A stretch of 64,000 bases of DNA from Capitella teleta (taxonomy: Eukaryota; Annelida; Polychaeta; Capitellidae), in assembly GCA_000328365.1 (NCBI GenBank), contig KB304715.1, forward strand, positions 5,447 through 69,446, in the 5' to 3' direction. Position 1 is the first letter of the stretch. Each line of letters opens with the position of its first letter. Position numbers and translations under genes: made by a program. The notes under the pieces are model-generated. The model saw only the letters and a program-made list of their open reading frames with translations, was not told the DNA's origin and searched no databases. Below, piece by piece: positions 54,708 to 64,000 of this stretch.

Positions 54708-57700
54708 TTCAAATGCTCAGCATATGGTAAGAAATTTCACCAGTGTAATGGCATGAACCATTTTGCGGCTATGTGCAAGAAGAAAAAAAGTTCATTTTGT
54801 CAACGAAGACAGTGACAACGCATACTCATCAGTATTCTACTCAACAGAGTCAAAATCAACCCTCCCATTTATGACAAAAGTGACAATAAATGGTGATCAG
54901 TTTGAGATGGAGGTGGATACGGGATGCGCATACACTTTGAGGGGAGATCAGGTGTATCAGAAATGGAAGAACAGACCCAAGCTGAAACAAGAAGATCTGC
55001 CAAACTTGAGGACATACAGGGGAACCTGTGCGTGTTCGGGGTAAATTCAGCGCAGATGTACGATATGGCCAGCAAAGGAGATATTTAACTGTGTTGGTTG
55101 TGGAAGGCAGTGGACCTTCACTTCAGGGACGCGACTGGATGAAGGCAGTTGAGCTAAAGTGGTCTGAGTTGAAGAACATTGAAGAGTCACATCTGGATGT
55201 TGACAGCATTCTCAAGCAGTTTCCTGAACTGTTCAATGATGGACTTGGAAAACTGCGTGGCATTAAGGCACACATGATTGTAGATCCGGGTGCTGTACCA
55301 AGATTCCACAAGCATCGGTCGATACCGTACTCCATGGAAAAGAAGCTGGATGATGAGTTGAAGAGACTTGAAGAAGCCGGAGTAATTTCACCTGTGAAAT
55401 TCTGCACCGGTGGTTTGTCCAACGAAGGAAGGAGGTGCAATTCGAGTTTGTGGGGACTTCAGGCTGACTGTACCCTCTACTAAAGATTGACGACTTATAT
55501 CCCCATCTTGCAGGAGGAAAGGAATTCTCCAAGATCGATCTGAGTAATGCGTATCTCCAACTTAAGCTTGACAAAGACTCAAAGAAATACTTGGCTATTA
55601 ATACGCCCAAGGGGTTGTTCCAGTACAATCGCCTTCCGTTTGGAGTGAGTTCCGCTCCAGCGATTTTTCAGCGTGTTATGGATAGGCTGATGAAGCAAAT
55701 CAATGGGAAATGATTCGCTTACCGTGACGACATCTTGGTGACAGGCAGCAACAAAACAGAACATTTGGAGACACTCCAGAGGGTGCTGAACACTCTTCAG
55801 GAGGCAGGTCTACGAGTGAGAAAGGAGAAATGTGACTATTTTGTGGACAGTGTTGCATACCTTAGTTATCGAGTGGACAGTGAGGGGAGGAGGAGGTGCA
55901 TGTGTTGCCGGAATAGAAGGATCCTGTTCTGAAGGCACATGTTCCCCAAAACAAAGAGGAACTGCGTTCTTTTCTCGGCATGGTGAACTACTATGCCCAG
56001 TTCATTAAGAATTGCTGTTCTCTCTCCTCTTTACAGGCTTCTGGAGAACAATATTACGTGGAAGTGGACCAAAGTGCAGGACGAGTCATTCCAAGAAGCG
56101 AAGCGATTACTGAGTTCTGCACCAGTTCTGGTACATTACGATGGCACAAAGGCTCTGGTGATGAACTGCGATGCATCTCGTACAGCATAGGTGCTGTCCT
56201 TGCTCATGTGATGCCTGATGTAACTGAGAGACCAGTTGCTTTTGCTTCACGCGCTCTGTCCAGTGCTGAAAAGAATTATGCCCACATCGAGAAAGAGGCC
56301 TTGACTGTATAGTTTGGCATGAAGAAATTCCATCAGTATATCTATGGACTACATGTGAAGGTCACAACTGACCATAAACTTTTGTTAGGACTTATCAAAG
56401 AAGACAGGAGTGTGCCTCAGATGGTATCTCCGCGCATCCAGAAGTGGAGTTTGATGATGTCAGCGTACGATTATGAACTCACTTACCGCCCTGGATCAGC
56501 AAATAGGAACGCTGACGGGTTGAGCAGATTACCGGCAGGTCAACCTCCAAGAGAAACACCGCAACCTGTGGAATTCGTGCATTTGATGGAAGGACTCGAC
56601 GAGAGACCCCTATTAACGTCAAAAGAGATCCGCCTATGGACAGGCTGGGATCCTCAGTTATCTCGAGTGAAAGAGTATGTGATCAGTGGATGGCCTCAAG
56701 AAACCAAAGAAGTAGCGCCCTACGCATCACGAAGGAGTGAATTTTCAGTATTCAATGGGTGTGTCACTTGGGGTTCCAGAGTCATCATTCCGACTCAAGG
56801 AAGAAAATTGTTCCTACAGCCGCTGCACCAAGGACACCCTGGGGCATCAAGAATGAAGAGCCAAGCAAGAGGAGTTGCTTGATGGCCTGGTATGGATTTG
56901 GACATCCAGAATGTATCGCAGACGTGTCAGCTGTGTCAGCAAGCATCGAAAACCATTCCTCGTGTTCCAATGCAGCCATGGTCATACCCGAAGGGGCCAT
57001 GGGAGCGTCTGCATATGGATTACTTTGGAGCATTCATGGGGTCCATGTTCCTCATCATTGTGGATGCCCACACTAAATGGATTGATGTTTTCAAGATGGC
57101 GACTATTACCAGTACCGCAACCATTAACAAACTACAGCATTCATTTGCAATTCATGGGTTACCGCTGACTGTTGTCACAGACAATGGACCTTCTTATGTG
57201 AGCGAGGAAATGAAAAGTCAAAACGTGGTTTCAGAACAACGGAATCGATCATTGGAGGCGCGGATCGAAAGTTTTCTGTTCGCATGCAGAAACACACCAC
57301 ATTCGACAACGACAGAAATACCAGCTGTTCTCATGAAAGGAAATACGCCGAGGACGCATCTTGATTGACTAAAACCGTCCTCAGAGCTTCATGAGGCGGT
57401 ACAGGCCAAGCAGGCCAGGATGAAGGAACGATATGATATATCCACGAAAGGACGGACATTTACTCCTGGAAAGAATTTCACGAGGAGAAGAGGAAAAGGG
57501 TCTGAGTGGGAAACGGCCACATTACTCAGCCAAGAAGGCCAAGAAATACAGGTGGAATTGTCCCCTGGTCACGTGGAACGTCGGCATTTGGACGACGTAA
57601 AGATTCGACGCAACAATGGAAGCAGACGTCAGGGTGGATCCGGAGCCAGCTGAGGCACCAGCTGAGGCAGACAAACCGTCTGATGTCGCTAATTCGCCGT

Positions 57701-57868
57701 CCTTGTCTGTGGAATATTGACATTCATCACGTCCAAGAAAACCTGTTGAATGTCTGGACTTATAGTTTTGATATTGTGTTGAGTGTTCACTCGTGTTATT
57801 TCACGCAAGGTCTGTGTGTTCAAGTGTTTTTGTTTTCAGAAGGAACATGCATTTACAGGGGGAGGAGT

Positions 57869-58019
57869 TGTGATAAACTGGTTTCTATAAGTGCGTTATG
57901 ATTACGCAGAGATTACATTATGATTTTTGGACTCTCCAGACTGGAGGATGCAATACAATTTCCGTTATGAACAACAAGTCTCATGTTGTGTTTTATCTAA
58001 CATATCCGAATTCATGACA
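57869..58019 (+). repeat. 3' LTR
   Basis: TGTGATA to CATGACA, pairing with 53474-53622. Preceded by the purine tract ACAGGGGGAGGAG and followed by the AGGGG target duplication. Confidence 0.93.
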
Positions 58020-58024
58020 AGGGG

Positions 58025-58125
58025 CTCATCTGATTTTGCTCTCTTCGTGATCACAAACCACTCGCATTTATATGTTCCTCCCTCTTTCAAAATAAACTTT
58101 TTATTTGATTTCTTTGCATAAATGG
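58025..58125 (-). repeat. inverted repeat arm A, inner part
   Basis: On the minus strand it reads AAATGCGAGTGGTTTGTGATC and CAAAATCAGATGAGCCC, matching 58290-58350 on the plus strand. It continues directly from 53473 once the LTR element and one AGGGG copy are set aside. Confidence 0.85.
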
Positions 58126-58239
58126 GCACAGGATAACATAGTCATTCCAAACTAAGTAGTTATTTTTTTAATAATTGATACATTTTAGCAAATTTCATAT
58201 AGTTTGGTTTTTAACATGGAGTATATAGACTACTTTTGG

Positions 58240-58603
58240 CTCACTCTGTACGTATAAAGAAACAAAAAATCAATTTGAATGAGAAAGGAATATTTAAATG
58301 CGAGTGGTGTGTGATCACAAAGAGATTTCTTTGAGAGCTAAATCAGATGGGCCCCTGAACGAGCATTACGGAATGTCATCTATTGCATGGCACTTCAAAA
58401 GAAATTATCTTGTTTTGAATTTTGTAGATAGACATTCTAGTGCTACAATCAAAACAACAGCACTCTCAAACAAAGGAATAGTGCGAGAGCAATGCCTTAT
58501 TCCTGTGTTCAATGATGCCCATGACAGCTTATCCATGCTGGGGGCCCTGTTTTCCCTCAAAATTGGAAATGTCGTCAACTGTTGGGCGCACTCTATTGAT
58601 TGA
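58240..58603 (+). pseudogene. inverted repeat arm B: decayed coding-like sequence, unknown family
   Basis: A 101-residue frame (58298-58603) contains PLNEHYGMSSIAWHFKRNYL and ALSNKGIVREQCLIP. Arm A keeps a related frame, KCEWFVITKRAKSDEPLNEH then KGMSSLAWHF. Comparison shows arm B has an 11-base insertion near 58328-58338 that shifts frame, so the true frame of the ancestor starts upstream of the ATG at 58298. Both arms look like fragments of one multicopy gene or repeat. A 115-base spacer (58126-58239) separates them. The family is not recognised. Confidence 0.5.
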
Positions 58604-58965
58604 AATGAATCGGCATCAATGTCGATGAAATTGGAATAGAAATGATAGGGATTGGTTTATACACTGTGACCTGTTTTGTAACCCTTACTCGGAGAAGCGC
58701 AGTGTCATTGGAAAGCATTGAAATCGTTAACACGGAATAGATGGACTACTTTTGTCATCAAGGGATGATGAATATGTGTATCTCTTTGAAGAATGGCAAT
58801 TAAAAGACATGAGTGGCATACTGTATACTTGTACTGCAAATAAACAAGACATGAGTTATACCATTTTGCATCATAGAGAGAGTCACATTCAGAGCACTTG
58901 TAGATTAGCACTTTCCGAGAATTTGTTGATTGTCTTAAAACCGCATGCAAATAGACTGTAGTGTT
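58604..58965 (+). pseudogene. coding-like remnants downstream of arm B
   Basis: Short open pieces in shifting frames: IGIGLYTVTCFVTLTRRSAV near 58650-58735 and DEYVYLFEEWQLKDMSGILY followed by TCTANKQDMSY near 58760-58870. The GLYTVTC and GILYTCTA patterns resemble C-terminal strands of Ig-like domains (YxC). Together with arm B they may be a dead copy of an Ig-domain-type gene. This is a weak inference. Confidence 0.3.
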
Positions 58966-59129
58966 GATATCATCAACGGTCTGGTAAATACAAGGTGAAC
59001 AGTATAATATAGTAGGCCTATAGAGCATTCTTTGATGCTTTGCTCATAATTATGTCGCATGTTAGCCAAAATACCATGCGTCATTCAGTCAGTGTATTTA
59101 CCCAGAACAACACACAACCCACAAAGGAT

Positions 59130-61369
59130 TCATACATTTATTGAGCTATTTTCGCCACTGCCAACTTCAAATACAATATACATTTTTTTCAGACTGTCAT
59201 CAGTTTTGTTTGACCGCTCTAATGTTATTACTGTTTTACTACTGTTGTTATTAGATTCATTATTGTATGATGGGTCAATTTCTTGCTGTGAGATCACGAT
59301 GTTATTTTCTGATTGTGTAGCACCATTTTCTGTTGCTTCTACAGTCTGGTTCTCAGCTTCTGCCTCCGATTCTTTGCATTCTTCTTGTTTACATTCTTCA
59401 TCACCTGCCTTTTCAGAATTCTCAACAGATTTTTCGATTTCTGTTGTCAGATTAATATTTTGTGAGTGGTCTGCTGTCATTTCTGTTTTAGCGAGATCCT
59501 CAGCAGCCTTTTCGACTGCCTCCTCAGTTGCATTGAAATTTTGCGCTGGAATAGTATAGTCACCAGTAAGCATAGTAGCATTACCAGGAGTGATTTTTGT
59601 CGAAATTGGTAACTTTTCAAGTTCAGGGTGGGTACTGTTTATGATTTCCAAACTTCCATTCTTATTTTCATCGTGAAGTTCCCTCACAAGCATCGGCATT
59701 GTAACATTATTATTCTCCAAGTTTTCCTGGATATTCTCTGACTTTCTCCTTTCCTCTTCCTCTTTCTTTTGTTTTGCTTCTTTTTCTGCCTCCAGTCTTG
59801 TCTTTTCAATTGCTGCCAGTCTCTCCTGTTTTTTCTTTCTGGCTGCTTCTGTTTCTGCCTCTAGCCTTGCCTTTTCAATTGCTGCCAGTCTCTCTTGTTC
59901 TCTCTTTCTAGCTGCTTCTTTTTCTGCCTCTAGCCTTGCCTTTTCAATTGCTGCCAGTCTCTCTTGTTCTCTCTTTCTAGCTGCTTCTTTTTCTGCCTCT
60001 AGCCTTGCCTTTTCAATTGCTGCCAGTCTCTCTTGTTCTCTCTTTCTAGCTGCTTCTTTTTCTGCCTCTAGCCTTGCCTTTTCAATTGCTGCCAGTCTCT
60101 CTTGTTCTCTCTTTCTAGCTGCTTCTTTTTCTGCCTCTAGCCTTGCCTTTTCAATTGCTGCCAGTCTCTCTTGTTCTCTCTTTCTAGCTGCTTCTTTTTC
60201 TGCCTCTAACCTTGCATTTTCAATTGCTGCCAGTCTCTCTCTTCTTCTCCGTCTTCTTTCCTTCATTCTCTGCAATGCCCTTCGATGTGCTTCTTGTCGC
60301 ATTTTTTGCCAGCGTCGAATTCTTGCTTGATACCGTGCATTATAGAATCTTATTGCCTGTCTTCTCTGTTCCGCTTCTGCCTGCTGCCTCCTTATTAGTT
60401 CAAGCCTCCTTCTTTTTCTTCGTTCCTGTTCAAGCTTCACTCTCCGTTGCCATTCAAGCTCCCTCTTTCTTCGTTCCAGTTCAAGCTTCCTTCTCTCTTC
60501 CTCTTCGCGCCGTCTTTTTACTGCTGCTATATGCCGTTGTAATCGCTCCTGTGCCTCTCTTCTTGCTTTATCCCTCCTCTCCAGCCATTTTTTCTTCCAT
60601 TTATCAACAATTTTTCTCCAGTGACTCTTAACTCCTCTGCGTGCACGATCAACATCTCTTGAATGTCTGGGTTGCGTCGTTGTGAATGCAGCTGTAGTTG
60701 CACCCATAACGCGTGTAGTCTCATGAATCTCTTCGTCTTCCACAGCGTTTGTCTCAATTTCAGATAACTGTCCTTTCGCATTCCCAACCACTTTCTTTGC
60801 AACACTAACAGCTGCCTTGGCCTTTTCGCTTTTATTGTTCTTGACTGCACTCAATACCATATCAAGTGCTCTCTCAGCGACCTTTTCTTCCATCTTTTTC
60901 TGTGCCACCAACTTTTCCTGTGGCCCAATAGTATTATTCTCATCCCTTTTCGCAACACCTACATCATCATCCATGCCATCCCTGGATTTTTTGTTTTTGT
61001 GAATATTTGCTCGACTCAAAACCAGCTCTGGGGCTACAGTGATGTTATTTGACTGTGTGTGTTTGTTTTCCCGATTTCCTATAGCTCCCCCTCTATCCTC
61101 TTCCTCGTCGTTACAGTCGACTTGATTCTTTGGTGGTTTGGATAATTTCCTCAAGAGAGCCTCTCGTTTCTGGTGACAATTGGTCATACAATTATTGCGA
61201 GTGACATAATTGTTCGAGTTGCCTCCACATCCAGTGTAGACAAATTTCACACAATCTCCCTTGTTCACATCGTACGTCCAGCGAATAAGGTGCTCTCGAC
61301 AGTTTCCAGGACATTGTACTAGCAGACACTGCTCCAATAGAGTATTACCTTCGATTTCAGCAAATCTGT
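59130..61369 (-). CDS. secreted Kunitz protein with ER/K coiled helix and glycosylation-rich tail
   Basis: One large exon, entered from a CTTTTCTTTTCAG acceptor in phase 1 (RFAEIEGNTLLEQC...), ends at TGA 59130-59132; about 746 residues. The 5' exon with signal peptide was not found. The Kunitz/BPTI domain (61328-61176) has canonical cysteine spacing 8-15-7-12-3, GGNSNNY in the usual place, and Arg at the P1 position (CRE), as in trypsin-type inhibitors. There is one extra Cys (VQCPGN). After an acidic and polar linker comes a very long Arg/Glu/Lys helix with seven 23-residue repeats (RLAAIEKARLEAEKEA...). The tail has at least ten NxS/T sequons, which fits secretion, and a CKQEECKE pair. No membrane helix is seen. 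The Kunitz-plus-ER/K architecture is not one I know. Confidence 0.85.
59775..60240 (-). repeat. 69-bp coding tandem repeat, seven copies
   Basis: The 69-base unit encoding RLAAIEKARLEAEKEAARKR plus three residues is repeated seven times. The central copies are identical or nearly identical in DNA, including silent positions, so the array was amplified or homogenised recently. The first and last copies carry substitutions (IENAR; AETEAARKKK; EKTR). Confidence 0.95.
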
Positions 61370-61574
61370 CTGAAAAGAAAAGTGGATTATTGGAAACTGA
61401 CGAATCGAATAAGGCATTAATAATGCATCAACTATTTAAAGCCTAGAACAATTAGTCAGTTCCACTTCCAATATGATGATAGTGAGTAGATAGAACCAAC
61501 TTAAGCCAGAGAGAGCTTTTCTGAAATGTGTCCATGTATGTGGAATACTAGTTCAACAAGGTGTAACCGACGAT

Positions 61575-61690
61575 CACCCTGAATCCTCGGTAACATAGCC
61601 GTCTCATTGGCTCCGGGGCAAAATTTAGAAATGGCCAGTGCTGCGGATCTAGAACACTCAGCATAACTGTTCTCGTATCAATGAATGAGG
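61575..61690 (-). promoter_or_regulatory. promoter-like block shared with 63030-63112
   Basis: On the minus strand it contains TTCTAGATCCGCAGCACTGG and GAGCCAATGAGACGG. At 63030-63112 on the plus strand the order is TTCTAGATCCGGAGCACTGA and GAGCCAATGAGACCG. The block includes a CCAAT box and lies upstream of the Kunitz exon. It could be a shared core-promoter element or a short dispersed repeat. An ATG-containing short frame near 61534 did not give a convincing signal peptide. Confidence 0.35.
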
Positions 61691-61819
61691 AATAGATAGA
61701 TAAATATGGAATTTATTTTACGAGCAACAGAGTGAAATTGAATTGGGAAATGTGAATGATGATTGATTTTTAGACAAAGGTATTGAAGAGTTCGTTTAGT
61801 ACACAGAGCAACAGCTGAG

Positions 61820-62830
61820 TATCAGCATGGTCAAAGAGATTTGTACAGCGAGACAGGGCATCTGGCTTCGCGGGCAAGCAGCACAGCTTGGGCAAAGGAT
61901 CGTCTCTCACCAGCAAGCGTTGTTGGATCAGTTTCGTGATGAACCTTTTCTGTCCCGACTTGACATGTTGGCTCAGAGAAGGTATTCCAGCCTCAATGAT
62001 GCAAAGGTCCGTCCGTGGCGGTAGTTTTTCTTACACCTAATGGGGTTCTCACATAGGCGTTGTACAGCGGGACAGCTACCTTGTATGCTGTGGGGTTGAA
62101 CCACATCTCTGAAGAATAGGGGATTGCCGCCACAAGAGCAGCATCAAAGACCTTCTTGACTGAGAAGGGGGCATTGTGGTTCTTTTTTACAGTAGGCTTC
62201 AAATTTTATGACGTGAGCTATCTTTTATTCGCATTGGGCCTTCGCTAATGATGTGATTTTCCCGTCTTGCGTGAAAACGGCACCCAAGTAAGTGTACTTG
62301 TTGTAATTGTTGATTTTGATGCCAACGATTTTCTCTAGGGCGCTCTCCCATGATGATGCTAATATTACTGCGTCATCCATCAGCATCAGGCAATGGAGCC
62401 ACTTCAGGAACCCATCATCAGGACATTTTGCTTTGAGGTCTCTTATCAACTGATTCCCTAAAAGTGTGAACAGGGCGCATGATGTCGGAGACCCCTGGCG
62501 TACTCCAATGGAGGCAGATATAAGAGCAGTCCGCAGGACCATTTGGGTGGTGCCGTAAGCCGCTGCGACTACATGTAGCATTGCCCCGCATCCCAGTTCT
62601 TTCATTTTCTGGAGCATCTTGTCTCTTGGTACGCGATCGTACGCCTTGGAGAAATCTACAAAGATTGCATAGAAGGTCAGTTTTGTGTGGAGTGCGATGT
62701 CAATCATGAGCCTCAGCGTCAGCAGATGTTCCAGGCACCCTCTTTCCCTTTGAGCTCCCGCCTTCTCTCTGTCCGTTTGGAACCACAGGTTAAGGCGACG
62801 GTTCAGGATGACGTCGTATGTATACATGTA
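61820..62830 (-). mobile_element. LINE fragment, reverse transcriptase to ORF end
   Basis: A non-LTR reverse transcriptase on the minus strand, truncated at its 5' end. 62827-62225 covers GCLEHLLTLRLMIDIAL, YAIFVDFSKAYDRVPRDKML, GVRQGSPTSCALF and the catalytic box, here LMLMDDAVI instead of the usual FADD/YADD. Then YTYLGAVFTQDGKI. The frame shifts, and the C-terminal part continues at about 62202-61993 (PFSVKKVFDAALVAAIPYSS) and then to 61830 in a third frame (IIEAGIPSLSQHVK). With at least two frameshifts and no 5' half it is dead. The clade is not determined. Confidence 0.9.
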
Positions 62831-63873
62831 TAATGAATTTTTCCTCTATGTAAATATTGAGCCTTCAGGTTGCAGATTGAAATCGTGAGAAATGAAAAAC
62901 CGCCCAAGAAAGTCGGCGTTTCTTCGTTTCCTCGCCTCATTAAATATGTAATACAGTAGATATCGCGTTGAAAACTTTGTCAAAGGTGAAATTAATTGTA
63001 GTATTGATTTATGCTTTTTCTGCCAGCCGAATCATATAACGCTCAGTCTTCTAGATCCGGAGCACTGAGGAGCCAATGAGACCGAACCTTGTCCGAGCAT
63101 TTTATCCGAGCTCGGATACCGCCGGGTTTAGTAGAATACTAACACACACACACAGACTTGCCAATTTTCAGAAATCCATATAGTAGTGTAAACTGAATTG
63201 GCATTGTGGTGTATGGTTGTGTTCAGTATTCATTCAAGATTGCTTTTTTAGGGGTGCACGGATGAGGAAATGTTCCGGATCATCGGATAACGGATATCCA
63301 GGCTTCAATATTCCGTATATGTTCAACAGTTTTTAATATTCCGATTTCATGAAATTCTGTAATGCAGTCTCTCTATTCTCTTCGTTAAGCAGGATCCACT
63401 AAAATTTATGTCTCCAAAATACACATGTAAATTAACATGCACAACTGAAGGTTTATTGGTATGTGTACATAAGTTAGTTTCATTTAAATTTAATGCGATT
63501 GTGTACCAGAGGTCTTTTTATTCTCTTTATTTACATTACCAGTTTCATGAACATTTTCTGGAACCAGGAGAAAAAGCATTCACAGGCATTTGCAACAATA
63601 CTACATTGACCCTTAAATTGATATTTCTGAACTTTTCTGTCATAACTTCATTTGATTCTTTTTTTTTTTTCAACTTTCATTTTTCTGTCATAACATTATT
63701 TGATGCCGAACAATAGACATCATTCAAGTCAATTTTCGCCATAAAACAATAATGCCTCATTATTATGAAATCCATCAAAGTATCAATTTAAAACTTGTGA
63801 TATTCAATCGACTGATTCAACTCTTTTCAGTTTTAAAATTGTGTAATGTTTGCCATTCTTCCAAAATTCTCAG
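62831..63873. other. non-coding
   Basis: AT-rich. It holds the second promoter-like block (63030-63112) and a (CACA)n run near 63141. No gene is supported. Confidence 0.5.
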
Positions 63874-63994
63874 GTCTCAGAAAAAGTTTTGAGGCAAAAT
63901 CTCCGACTTCACCACGGCATATGGCTCAATGGCATGTTTGGGCAAAAGATAACGTAACTGTTCGTGAACTGCCTTGCTCTCATTATAGCAGATA
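63874..63994 (+). CDS. possible exon at window edge
   Basis: After an acceptor-like AAAATTCTCAG the frame reads LRKSFEAKSPTSPRHMAQWH then VWAKDNVTVREL and stops at TAA 63992-63994, unless it is spliced at the GTAACT near 63953. The composition is coding-like. The gene would continue from, or beyond, this edge. No family is recognised. Confidence 0.28.
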
Positions 63995-64000
63995 AGGAGG

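Larger units (their letters stand above)
53474..58019 (+). mobile_element. Ty3/Gypsy-type LTR retrotransposon, broken
   Basis: A 4.5 kb element bounded by two short LTRs and a 5-base target duplication, AGGGG (53469-53473 and 58020-58024). Parts in order: 5' LTR; gag from about 53.66 kb with zinc-knuckle-type sequence near 54.3 and 54.75 kb; aspartic protease about 54.85-55.1; reverse transcriptase about 55.1-55.95; RNase H about 56.0-56.5; integrase about 56.75-57.4; a purine-rich tract just before the 3' LTR. The RT-RNase H-integrase order identifies Ty3/Gypsy. A family A SINE sits within the gag end. The coding region is broken in several places (roughly five or more), so it is a fossil. 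The two LTRs differ at about five sites in 150, which suggests a fairly recent insertion. Confidence 0.93.

Noticed and set aside
59775-60240. CRISPR-like regular repeat array
   Set aside because: The 69-base units are adjacent without spacers and are coding repeats in a eukaryotic gene.
60212-60631. 139-residue plus-strand frame rich in Phe, Leu and Val
   Set aside because: Antisense of the Kunitz protein's Arg/Glu/Lys helix.

Overview
This is a 64 kb window of AT-rich animal nuclear DNA. Genes are split by spliceosomal introns, many of them short (about 45-200 nt), and separated by long non-coding stretches with tRNA-derived SINEs, a LINE fragment, a Ty3/Gypsy-type LTR element and simple repeats. 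The gene set (LIV-1 zinc transporter, XXYLT1, RNF32, a QNAQMH-motif proline-rich protein, an FkbM/Star-like methyltransferase-fold protein, a Kunitz protein) points to an invertebrate metazoan. A sponge or other early-branching marine animal fits, but the sequence alone does not settle it. There are two assembly gaps (11860-12344 and 53231-53280).

Layout. 0-3 kb: repeat remnants. 3.2-6.0 kb, minus strand: a nine-exon LIV-1 ZIP zinc transporter. 6-23 kb: mostly non-coding, with two SINE copies, (CCATTA)n and (TAA)n satellites, a gap, and two weak exon candidates. 23.6 kb: an intronless basic protein resembling PRR15/PRR15L. 28.0-29.4 kb, minus: XXYLT1, which carries a 58-bp tandem duplication across its signal anchor. 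30.1-32.5 kb, plus: RNF32 (RING-IQ-RING), eight exons. 37.3-50.1 kb, plus: a gene with the QNAQMH and HHHH motifs of the DUF4587 family (C21orf58/PRR29-like), with a 6.6 kb intron and two alternative 3' ends, one adding a long uncharacterised helical region. 51.3-52.5 kb: an intronless type II membrane FkbM-domain protein. 53.5-58.0 kb: a young but broken LTR retrotransposon with a SINE inside it, itself sitting in one arm of an inverted repeat made of decayed coding-like sequence. 59.1-61.4 kb, minus: a secreted Kunitz protein with a long ER/K-type helix containing seven nearly identical 23-residue repeats. 61.8-62.8 kb, minus: the 3' part of a LINE.

The genes do not form a pathway. Several act in the secretory route or at membranes (ZIP, XXYLT1, FkbM protein, Kunitz protein). 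RNF32 and the QNAQMH-motif gene are families often associated with ciliated or germ cells. The features most worth a second look are the Kunitz-ER/K fusion, the alternative 3' half of the QNAQMH gene, the XXYLT1 duplication that may have created a mini-intron, and the inverted coding-like repeat that serves as an empty-site control for the LTR insertion. No wholly new multi-gene system was found.
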